DNA of 47,629 bases from an uncultured Bacteroidota bacterium (GTDB lineage: Bacteria > Bacteroidota > Bacteroidia > Flavobacteriales > Flavobacteriaceae), in the NCBI GenBank assembly GCA_913047695.1, contig CAJWUI010000011.1:1-47629 (forward strand), written 5' to 3'. The notes beneath the pieces were generated by a model. It had not been told where the DNA came from, ran no database searches, and worked only from the letters and a program-made list of their open reading frames with translations. The position numbers were made by a program, and so were the translations under genes. Positions within the stretch are counted from its first letter, which is position 1, and each line of letters opens with the position of its first letter. Shown here one piece after another: positions 41,135-47,629 of this stretch.

Positions 41135-43741
41135 TTAATCCTTGCTTGAAATAAGTTCACCATTTCTAAAAATAAATGTTGAATCTATGTAATCAAAAAT
41201 AATTTGTTTTTTACGTTGTATGTTATCAGATAGTAATTCCTTACTTAATGGATTAAGTAATTTTTGTTGTATTATTCTTTTAACTGGACGCCCACCGTAT
41301 TGGGGATCAAATCCTTTCTTTGCTAAATTTAAAATGGCTTCGTCAGTTACAAACAAGTTTATTGATTTTTCTCTTAGCTTATTTTGGGTTATAGTTATTT
41401 GCAGTTTTACAATTTTTTCAATTTCATTTCGGGTAAGCGGAGTAAAAAGTATAATTTCATCAATTCTATTTAAAAACTCTGGACTAATATTTTTTTTCAA
41501 ATGTTCCATTATGTTCAAAGTCGCCAATTCCTCTGCCTTTTGAAAAGATTGATTATTTTCGAATGCTTTTTGAACTTCATCACTCCCTAAATTACTTGTC
41601 ATAATTATTATACTATTTTTAAAATCTGCAACGCGTCCTTTGTTATCGGTCAACCTGCCTTCATCAAGAACTTGTAGAAGAATATTAAAAGTGTTGGGAT
41701 GAGCCTTTTCTATTTCGTCTAAGAGTACAACCGAATACGGTTTTCTTCTTATTGCTTCTGTTAGTTGTCCACTTTCATCATAACCTACATATCCTGGAGG
41801 AGAACCTATAAGCCTGCTTATTGAGTGCCTTTCTTGATATTCGCTCATATCAATTCTTGTAATATTATTTTCATTATCAAAAAGAATCTCAGCCAAGGCT
41901 TTTGCAAGTTCAGTTTTTCCAACACCTGTTGTACCTAAAAACATAAAGCTCCCTATAGGCCTGTTTTCATCTTGTAGATCTGCCCTACTTCTTCTAATAG
42001 CATCACTCACGGCTATCACAGCTTTCTCTTGTCCTACAAGCCTTTTGTGTAAATTCTTTTCGAGGCTTAAAAGTTTTTCTCGTTCAGATTGAATCATTCT
42101 TGCAACTGGTACACCAGTCCATTTTGCAACAATTTCAGCAATATCATCATAAGTTATCTCTTCTCTAATTAATGAATTTTCTGATTTTAATTTTGCGAGT
42201 TTATTTTTAAGTTCCGACATCTTTAATTCTTCATCTTGAAGCTTTCCGTATCTAATTTCTGCAACCATGCCATAATCACCCTCTCTTTCAGAACGATCTG
42301 CTTGAAGCTTCAAGTTTTCAATATTTGATTTTGTTTGCTGAAGGTCATCAACAATTTGTTTCTCTTTTTGCCATTTAGCATAAAGAGATTTTCTATTTTC
42401 TTTTAATCCAAAAACCTCTTTGTTTAATAGCATTATCTTTTTTTCGTTTTTTTCTCGCTTTAAAGCAACTATTTCAATTTCAATTTGTCGAATCCTACGA
42501 TCTAGTGTGTCTAGCTCTTCAGGTTTTGAATTCATTTCCATTTTTAATTTTGATGCTGCTTCATCAATTAAATCAATTGCTTTATCTGGTAAAAATCGAT
42601 TTCTGATATAACGATTAGAAAGAGAAACAGCACCAATTATGGCGTCGTCTTTTATCCTAACTTTATGATGCATTTCATATTTTTCTTTTATTCCTCTTAG
42701 AATTGAAATAGTACTTTCCGTATCGGGTTCATTAACACTAACTTTTTGAAATCTTCTTTCTAATGCCTTATCCTTTTCAATGTATTTTTGATATTCATCC
42801 AAAGTAGTAGCCCCAATTGCACGTAAATCACCTCTTGCAAGTGCTGGTTTAAGTATGTTAGCTGCATCAATAGAGCCTTCACTTCCACCTACACCAACTA
42901 GTGTGTGTATTTCATCAATGAAAAGGACTAGATCACCATCACTCTTTATTACTTCTTTAATTACACTTTTTAGTCTTTCCTCGAATTCACCTTTATATTT
43001 TGCACCTGCAATAAGTGCTCCCATGTCTAATGAATAAATCAATTTATTTTTTAAATTTTCGGGAATATCACCCTCAATTATTCTATGAGCAAGTCCTTCT
43101 GCTATTGCAGTTTTACCAGTTCCGGGCTCACCAACTAATACCGGATTATTTTTTGTACGTCTACTTAGTATTTGTAAAAGCCTTCTTATCTCTTCATCTC
43201 TTCCAATCACAGGATCAAGTTTACCCTCAATAGCCATTTTATTTAAATTAATGGCATATTTATTTAAAGAGTTATAGTTACTTTCAGCAGAAGCCGAAGT
43301 TACTTTCTCTCCTTTACGAAGTTCTTCTATTGCCGATTCTAGTTTTACTTTGGTTATACCTTCGTCTTTTAAAATATTTGAGATTTTACTTCTTGATTCA
43401 AAAATCGAAATTAAAAGATGTTCAACCGTAACATATTCGTCTCCTGAGTTTTTTGCAATATTAATTGAATTCATTAACGTTTGGGATGCACTTTTAGATA
43501 AATTCTTTGTATTTCCTTCAACTTTTGAAAAGGTATTTAAGATGTTTTCATTTAAACTCTTGACTCTAGATAAATTGACTTTCAATCTATTAAATACAAA
43601 AGGTAAAACATTTTCATCCACCTCAATTATTCCTGAAAATAAGTGCTCGTTTTCAACTTGTGGATGTTTATTTTCAAAAGCATTTAGTTGAGCAGCTTGT
43701 AAGGACTCCTGTGTTTTTAAAGTAAGTCTATTCAAATTCAT
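41135..43741 (-). CDS. clpB: Disaggregase ClpB
   Basis: 868 residues with the full ClpB layout: Clp N domain (about 1-140), AAA+ module 1 (Walker [16 protein letters not shown] near 205), coiled-coil M domain (about 400-520), AAA+ module 2 (Walker [17 protein letters not shown] near 605; [13 protein letters not shown] sensor region) and a short C-terminal domain. It unfolds and rescues aggregated proteins with DnaK. A pair of matching palindromes at 43788-43804 and 43820-43836 lies 47 to 95 bp before the start codon and may be its operator. Confidence 0.97.
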   Translation of the reverse strand: MNLNRLTLKTQESLQAAQLNAFENKHPQVENEHLFSGIIEVDENVLPFVFNRLKVNLSRVKSLNENILNTFSKVEGNTKNLSKSASQTLMNSINIAKNSGDEYVTVEHLLISIFESRSKISNILKDEGITKVKLESAIEELRKGEKVTSASAESNYNSLNKYAINLNKMAIEGKLDPVIGRDEEIRRLLQILSRRTKNNPVLVGEPGTGKTAIAEGLAHRIIEGDIPENLKNKLIYSLDMGALIAGAKYKGEFEERLKSVIKEVIKSDGDLVLFIDEIHTLVGVGGSEGSIDAANILKPALARGDLRAIGATTLDEYQKYIEKDKALERRFQKVSVNEPDTESTISILRGIKEKYEMHHKVRIKDDAIIGAVSLSNRYIRNRFLPDKAIDLIDEAASKLKMEMNSKPEELDTLDRRIRQIEIEIVALKREKNEKKIMLLNKEVFGLKENRKSLYAKWQKEKQIVDDLQQTKSNIENLKLQADRSEREGDYGMVAEIRYGKLQDEELKMSELKNKLAKLKSENSLIREEITYDDIAEIVAKWTGVPVARMIQSEREKLLSLEKNLHKRLVGQEKAVIAVSDAIRRSRADLQDENRPIGSFMFLGTTGVGKTELAKALAEILFDNENNITRIDMSEYQERHSISRLIGSPPGYVGYDESGQLTEAIRRKPYSVVLLDEIEKAHPNTFNILLQVLDEGRLTDNKGRVADFKNSIIIMTSNLGSDEVQKAFENNQSFQKAEELATLNIMEHLKKNISPEFLNRIDEIILFTPLTRNEIEKIVKLQITITQNKLREKSINLFVTDEAILNLAKKGFDPQYGGRPVKRIIQQKLLNPLSKELLSDNIQRKKQIIFDYIDSTFIFRNGELISSKD

Positions 43742-43787
43742 AACAATCTTTATTTTGAAAGCGCAAAGTCTATTCCAATCACAATTC

Positions 43788-43804
43788 TATGTCCTTTTGA
43801 CATA
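43788..43804. promoter_or_regulatory. Palindrome 1 upstream of clpB
   Basis: TATGTC-N5-GACATA, a perfect 6+6 palindrome with spacer CTTTT. Centre 55 bp before the clpB start codon. It matches the second palindrome 32 bp away. Confidence 0.55.
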
Positions 43805-43819
43805 TAAACTATTGTTAAT

Positions 43820-43836
43820 TAAGTCATTATGACATA
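43820..43836. promoter_or_regulatory. Palindrome 2 upstream of clpB
   Basis: TAAGTC-N5-GACATA with spacer ATTAT; the inner 11 bp GTCATTATGAC form a perfect odd palindrome. It has the same half-sites and spacer length as palindrome 1 with one mismatch in the left arm. The distance of 32 bp puts both on the same side of the helix. Confidence 0.55.
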
Positions 43837-43941
43837 TTTAACTAATATGTAGGTGGTTAAATTGTCTGTTGCTTGTTAATTAATCTTGAATAAATCATTA
43901 ATATTTAGAAAAATTGATGGCAAAAAGGATATCTAATTGTT

Positions 43942-43949
43942 TAATTTTG
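43942..43949 (+). promoter_or_regulatory. Candidate -7 box of glyA
   Basis: TAATTTTG, perfect for TAnnTTTG, with the ATG 15 bp after the last G (leader about 9 nt). The nearest TTG is 25 bp upstream, longer than normal. Confidence 0.35.
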
Positions 43950-43963
43950 AGTAAAATTAAGTT

Positions 43964-45238
43964 ATGAATAGCGATAGGGCAATATTTGATTTATTAGAAG
44001 CTGAGAAGGATCGCCAATCAAATGGTATCGAATTAATTGCTTCTGAAAACTTTACCAGTCCTGAAGTAATGAAGGCTTGTGGATCCATTTTGACTAACAA
44101 ATATGCAGAGGGCTACCCAGGAAAAAGATATTATGGGGGATGTGAGGTTGTTGATAAAGTAGAACTAATTGCAATTGAGCGAGCAAAAGTGCTTTTTGGT
44201 GCAGCTTATGCTAATGTTCAGCCTCACTCTGGATCTCAAGCAAATACTGCAGTTTTTCATGCATTTTTGAAGCCAGGTGATAAAATACTAGGTTTCGACC
44301 TATCACATGGTGGTCATCTTACTCACGGCTCACCAGTTAACTTTTCTGGACGCTTGTATAGGTCTCATTTTTATGGGGTAGATAAAAATTCAGGTCGTCT
44401 AGATTACGAAAATATACTAAAAATAGCAGGTGAAGTCAAACCACAAATGATCATTGCTGGAGCCTCAGCATATTCGAGAGATATTGATTTTGCTAAATTT
44501 CGTGAAATAGCTGACTCAGTAGGTGCATTTCTTTTAGCTGACATTTCGCATCCCTCAGGGATGATTGCTACAGGTCTTTTAACTGATCCTATTCCTCACT
44601 GTCATGTCGTAACAACAACAACTCATAAAACATTAAGAGGTCCTCGTGGTGGACTAATCCTAATGGGAAAAGATTTTGAAAATCCATTTGGTCTTACTCT
44701 TAAAAACGGAAAACTGCAAAAAATGTCACATATTTTAAATATGGCTGTTTTTCCAGGTAATCAAGGTGGGCCATTAATGCATGTTATCGCTGGTAAGGCA
44801 ATTGCATTTGAAGAGGCACAGCAGCCAAGCTTTAAAAAATATATGACACAAGTTCGAAATAACGCTAAGGCTATGGCTAATTCTTTTTTAAAGTTAGATT
44901 ACAATTTAATATCTGGTGGTACTGATAATCATATGATGCTAATTGATCTTAGGAACAAAAATATCTCAGGTAAGGATGCTGAACTTGCACTAGTAAAGGC
45001 AGATATTACCGCAAATAAAAACATGGTTCCTTTTGATGATAAATCTCCATTTGTTACTTCTGGAATTAGAGTAGGAACAGCAGCTATAACTACACGAGGT
45101 CTCAAAGAAGACCAAATGGAAGAAATTGTAAATATGATTGACCGGGTAATTTTAAATTATAATGACGATTTAACTATAAGTGAAGTTGCTAACCAAGTTA
45201 ATTCTTTAATGCATGGTAGACCTTTATTTAATTCTTAA
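43964..45238 (+). CDS. glyA: Serine hydroxymethyltransferase
   Basis: 424 residues. It converts serine to glycine and charges tetrahydrofolate with a one-carbon unit. [34 protein letters not shown] and [14 protein letters not shown] are diagnostic. The PLP-binding Lys is residue 222 in [14 protein letters not shown]. The loop that is AHIAGLVA in E. coli reads SHPSGMIA here, as in other Bacteroidota to my knowledge. It draws on the serine made by serA/serC, which lie 20 kb away in this window. Convergent with the cyclotransferase gene. Confidence 0.97.
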   Translation: MNSDRAIFDLLEAEKDRQSNGIELIASENFTSPEVMKACGSILTNKYAEGYPGKRYYGGCEVVDKVELIAIERAKVLFGAAYANVQPHSGSQANTAVFHAFLKPGDKILGFDLSHGGHLTHGSPVNFSGRLYRSHFYGVDKNSGRLDYENILKIAGEVKPQMIIAGASAYSRDIDFAKFREIADSVGAFLLADISHPSGMIATGLLTDPIPHCHVVTTTTHKTLRGPRGGLILMGKDFENPFGLTLKNGKLQKMSHILNMAVFPGNQGGPLMHVIAGKAIAFEEAQQPSFKKYMTQVRNNAKAMANSFLKLDYNLISGGTDNHMMLIDLRNKNISGKDAELALVKADITANKNMVPFDDKSPFVTSGIRVGTAAITTRGLKEDQMEEIVNMIDRVILNYNDDLTISEVANQVNSLMHGRPLFNS

Positions 45239-45242
45239 AAAA

Positions 45243-46265
45243 TTAAAACTTTGACAATATTTTAACCTCAAACATCCTATTCCAATTTTTGCCAGTTACA
45301 AAAAACGTTTTACGCGATTTATGGTATGCAATACCATTTAGAACATTTAACTTTTTGTGTTGTTTGACTTTTTCTTTAAGTCCTGAGAAATCAACAACCC
45401 CTTCGACTCTTCCTGTTTGAGGATTTATTATAACCACAACATCTTTTTGAAATTGATATGTGTTAGCATATATTTTACCAGAAACCCATTCTAACTCATT
45501 AATTTTTTTCAAAGCTGATTTATTTGTAACTACTTGAATTCTTTTTTCTTCACTCAAATCAGTTGGATTTAGAATCCATATATTTTCGCTACCATCAGAT
45601 TTGTATAGCTTATTTCCATCATTACATAATCCCCATCCTTCTTTGCTGTCAAAATATGGAAACGATTTGATCATTTCTAAATTTGTTTTGTTATAAATAA
45701 AGCCTTTTAAAGATTTCCAAGTTAATTGGATTATTCTATTATTTATTAATGTAATGCCTTCCCCAAAAAATGCATCATCTAATTTTTTAATTTCTATGAT
45801 TTCACCAGTTTCATAATTAACCTTTCTTAAAGTCGATTTTCCATTAAGTCCTGTACTTTCATAGAGATGGTCTCCATCGAATTCTAATCCTTGGGTATAT
45901 GCTTCTATGTCGTGGGGAAAAATATTTATTATTTCATACTTATAAAGCTTTGGTGGTTTGTCCGATAAAAGTGTATAAACTATATTTCTTTCAAATATTT
46001 TATCTCCCTTTCTTAATTTTATTTTTATAATATACTCACCTAAGGGGTCAGTTTCCAAAAATTTATGTGTTTGGTTAATCTGCTTATTATTTAAGTAGTA
46101 TGAAATATCAAAATCTTCAATTGATGTTTTAACAGTTAAATTCAAAACTTTCTCGAAACTACCTTTATTGCCTTTTACACCAGTTGAAATTTGAATTTTT
46201 GGATCAGTATTGCTGCTACAATTAAGAATAAGTATTGAAATAATTATATTTAAAAAAAACTTCAT
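45243..46265 (-). CDS. Glutaminyl-peptide cyclotransferase, lipoprotein (beta-propeller type)
   Basis: 340 residues. The signal peptide ends in ILILNCSS, a lipobox with Cys16, so it should be membrane anchored outside the cytoplasm. After an Ig-like stretch of about 95 residues, the propeller starts with FPHDIEAYTQGLEFDGDHLY, the signature of the plant/bacterial glutaminyl cyclase family. GKSTLRKVNYETGEI, FFGEGITLI, LTWKSLKGFIYNKTNLEMI (diagnostic first part) and NELEWVSGKIYANTYQ follow. It turns N-terminal Gln into pyroglutamate. Pyroglutamate is also the substrate of PxpABC encoded at 17-19 kb, but no direct link can be claimed. Confidence 0.85.
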   Translation of the reverse strand: MKFFLNIIISILILNCSSNTDPKIQISTGVKGNKGSFEKVLNLTVKTSIEDFDISYYLNNKQINQTHKFLETDPLGEYIIKIKLRKGDKIFERNIVYTLLSDKPPKLYKYEIINIFPHDIEAYTQGLEFDGDHLYESTGLNGKSTLRKVNYETGEIIEIKKLDDAFFGEGITLINNRIIQLTWKSLKGFIYNKTNLEMIKSFPYFDSKEGWGLCNDGNKLYKSDGSENIWILNPTDLSEEKRIQVVTNKSALKKINELEWVSGKIYANTYQFQKDVVVIINPQTGRVEGVVDFSGLKEKVKQHKKLNVLNGIAYHKSRKTFFVTGKNWNRMFEVKILSKF

Positions 46266-46322
46266 TTTATTTTATTTAACTTATTACTTTAGATTGTTTG
46301 GCAAATTAAGAATTTAAAATCA

Positions 46323-46353
46323 TTGTTGATATCAGACTAACAGTTTATATTTG
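46323..46353 (+). promoter_or_regulatory. Promoter of the SRP RNA gene
   Basis: TTG at 46323-46325, 20 bp spacer and TATATTTG at 46346-46353. A second TTG at 46326-46328 gives a 17 bp spacer. The apparent 5' end of the RNA (G at 46359) is 6 bp after the box, which calibrates the other promoters in the window. Confidence 0.65.
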
Positions 46354-46358
46354 CTAAT

Positions 46359-46454
46359 GGGCAAGTTCTACACAACCAGCTCCTGTTGAATCCCCCAGGG
46401 CGGGAACGCAGCAAGGGTAGGCGGTCGTAGCGGTGTGATGTAGGCAGCTTGCCC
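46359..46454 (+). ncRNA. ffs: Signal recognition particle RNA, small bacterial (4.5S) type
   Basis: About 96 nt. The terminal helix pairs GGGCAAG (46359-46365) with CTTGCCC (46448-46454). The apical domain-IV hairpin has the GGAA tetraloop closed by GCG/CGC, with the asymmetric and symmetric loops (CAGG opposite AGCAAGG) that bind Ffh. It is preceded by a consensus promoter, and is followed after 15 bp by the ATG of the SDR gene. The last U-rich bases (CCCATTTTATT) may assist termination. A single small RNA without Alu domain, as expected in Bacteroidota. Confidence 0.92.
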
Positions 46455-46469
46455 ATTTTATTCGAAAAT

Positions 46470-47273
46470 ATGGGAAAAGTTGTCTTAGTTACAGGTGCAT
46501 CTTCAGGATTAGGTCTTGAATCAGCACTTTACCTAACAAAAAAAGGCTATGTAGTTTTCGGGACGAGTCGAAACCCAGATAAATTAAATAAATCGATACC
46601 ATTCGAATTAATAAAATTAGAAATTACAGATCTCACTTCAATTAAGGCATGTGTATCAAAAGTATTGTCTTTGAGAGGGAAAATAGATGTTTTAATTAAT
46701 AATGCTGGAGTTGGGATTACTGGACCTTTAGAAGAATTAAATTCTGAAAAAGTAGTTGAAAATTTTGCTACAAATTGCTTTGGACCTTTAAATTTAATTC
46801 AAACAGTACTTCCACAGATGCGAAAGCAACAGTCAGGTATTATAATTAATGTGACATCAATTGGTGGATACATGGGTCTTCCTTTTCGAGGAGCATTTTC
46901 AGCATCTAAAAGTGCATTCATGACTATGACAGAGAGTTTACGAATGGAGGTCAAAGAATTTGGTATTAAAGTGTGTACGCTCGCACCTGGTGATTATGCT
47001 ACCGATGTAGCATCCAGAAGATATCATTCCCCAGTTTTAAAAAACTCTCCTTACAAAAAATATGCTGAAGGAATTAAAACAATGGATGAACACGTTGATA
47101 AAGGTAATCCCCCAATAGAAATTGCAAAAGCAATCTATAATATTCTAAATAATAGCAATATTAAAGTACATTATCGAGTTGGAGCTATTTTACAAAAGTT
47201 ATCAATTTTTTTAAAAAAAATACTGCCAAGCCAAATATTTGAAAGGCTAATCATGAATCATTATAAATTATAA
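46470..47273 (+). CDS. Short-chain dehydrogenase/reductase family protein without the catalytic Tyr
   Basis: 267 residues of SDR fold. The cofactor motif is TGASSGLG (residues 8-15), NNAG is at 77-80, and the catalytic Ser is residue 130 in VTSIGG. In the YxxxK motif the Tyr is Phe143 (AFSASKSAF), with Lys147 kept. Without the Tyr acid, normal oxidoreductase activity should be weak or lost. The frame opens at a TTG at 46449 inside the SRP RNA; I use the ATG at 46470, which begins MGKVVLVTGASSG. The family members of this type are often called SDR oxidoreductases of unknown substrate. The transaldolase gene follows 6 bp downstream, so both may share a transcript. Confidence 0.85.
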   Translation: MGKVVLVTGASSGLGLESALYLTKKGYVVFGTSRNPDKLNKSIPFELIKLEITDLTSIKACVSKVLSLRGKIDVLINNAGVGITGPLEELNSEKVVENFATNCFGPLNLIQTVLPQMRKQQSGIIINVTSIGGYMGLPFRGAFSASKSAFMTMTESLRMEVKEFGIKVCTLAPGDYATDVASRRYHSPVLKNSPYKKYAEGIKTMDEHVDKGNPPIEIAKAIYNILNNSNIKVHYRVGAILQKLSIFLKKILPSQIFERLIMNHYKL

Positions 47274-47279
47274 AGTCAT

Positions 47280-47629
47280 ATGAAATTTTTTATAGATACA
47301 GCAAATCTGAGTCAAATCAGAGAAGCACAAGATTTAGGTGTTTTAGACGGAGTTACTACAAATCCTTCTTTAATGGCTAAAGAAGGTATAACAGGAAATA
47401 GTAATATAATTCAGCATTACAAAGATATTTGTAAGATAGTTGGTGGAGATGTTTCAGCTGAAGTCATCTCAGTAGACTTTGATGGTATGAAACGAGAAGG
47501 TGAAATGCTAGCAAAGCTAAATCCTCAAATTGTTGTTAAAATTCCTATGATTGAAGAAGGTGTTAAAGCTTTAAAATACTTTTCTGATGTAGGAATAAAG
47601 ACTAATTGCACTCTTGTTTTCTCTTCAGG
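47280..47629 (+). CDS. Transaldolase / fructose-6-phosphate aldolase-like protein (5' part, cut by window edge)
   Basis: The first 116 codons of a class I aldolase of the small transaldolase (TalC/FSA) family. It opens with [16 protein letters not shown], then [13 protein letters not shown], and the Schiff-base Lys in [10 protein letters not shown]. The strand that follows, TNCTLVFSS, matches the family. The full protein would be about 215 residues. It shuttles dihydroxyacetone between sugar phosphates in the pentose phosphate pathway, if transaldolase. FSA and transaldolase cannot be told apart from this part. It follows the SDR gene by 6 bp. Confidence 0.92.
   Translation, partial: MKFFIDTANLSQIREAQDLGVLDGVTTNPSLMAKEGITGNSNIIQHYKDICKIVGGDVSAEVISVDFDGMKREGEMLAKLNPQIVVKIPMIEEGVKALKYFSDVGIKTNCTLVFSS

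Noticed and set aside
43350..43691. 113-residue plus-strand ORF
   Set aside because: Antisense to the clpB N domain.
46449..46469. TTG start for the SDR gene
   Set aside because: It lies within the terminal helix of the SRP RNA and adds PILFEN before the normal SDR N-terminus; the ATG at 46470 is better.

Overview
The window is a gene-dense, strongly AT-rich stretch of a Bacteroidota chromosome, most likely from a marine or other streamlined flavobacterium. The evidence is the gene content (DUF4834 + YfhO, LuxC-type reductase + serC + serA, DUF6787, parE-parC followed by a small lipoprotein and an XRE regulator), the near absence of Shine-Dalgarno sequences, and promoters that fit the Bacteroidota pattern TTG-N17..23-TAnnTTTG. 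I see no insertion sequences, prophage, CRISPR array, rRNA or tRNA. The genes are mostly housekeeping ones in short operons with 1-20 bp gaps or overlaps.

Layout. Positions 1-3.6 kb (minus): an outer-membrane barrel protein, a YghO-like acetyltransferase and tRNA-modification GTPase mnmE, which lacks only its last codon and stop. 3.7-7.8 kb (plus): DUF4834 protein, YfhO membrane protein and a polysaccharide flippase, a cell-envelope group. 7.8-14.1 kb: uvrA, an ECF sigma factor with a 47-residue companion ORF, a cysteine-free endonuclease III, a Bcp peroxiredoxin and a 476-residue protein of unknown function. 14.2-16.9 kb: PhnP-like metallo-beta-lactamase-fold hydrolase, serine esterase and a dihydroorotase homologue without metal ligands. 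17-20.5 kb (minus): an NRAMP-fold transporter with pxpA-pxpB-pxpC (5-oxoprolinase). 20.5-22 kb: lolD and a TIGR02757-like protein. 22-23.6 kb: msrA-folE and a DUF6787 protein.

23.6-28 kb: serA, serC and a LuxC-type acyl-CoA reductase, divergent from a di-cluster ferredoxin, then a YdjC/ChbG deacetylase. 28.1-34.2 kb: ychF, a Dabb-barrel protein and topoisomerase IV (parE, parC). 34.2-36.4 kb: small lipoprotein, XRE regulator, a repeat-rich AT intergenic region and an M14 peptidase. 36.4-43.7 kb: Lrp/AsnC regulator with ppc, then aroB, smpB and clpB. 44-47.6 kb: glyA, glutaminyl-peptide cyclotransferase, the SRP RNA gene, an SDR protein and the first part of a small transaldolase.

No unmistakable new multi-gene system is visible. 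The points most worth a second look are: (i) the NRAMP-fold protein in the 5-oxoprolinase operon, whose metal-binding motifs are replaced, suggesting 5-oxoproline rather than metal transport; (ii) two matching palindromes, TATGTC/TAAGTC-N5-GACATA, 32 bp apart upstream of clpB; (iii) several enzymes missing hallmark residues (endonuclease III, dihydroorotase, SDR); (iv) promoters placed so close to start codons that leaderless mRNAs are predicted; and (v) repeats between the XRE regulator and the M14 peptidase gene.
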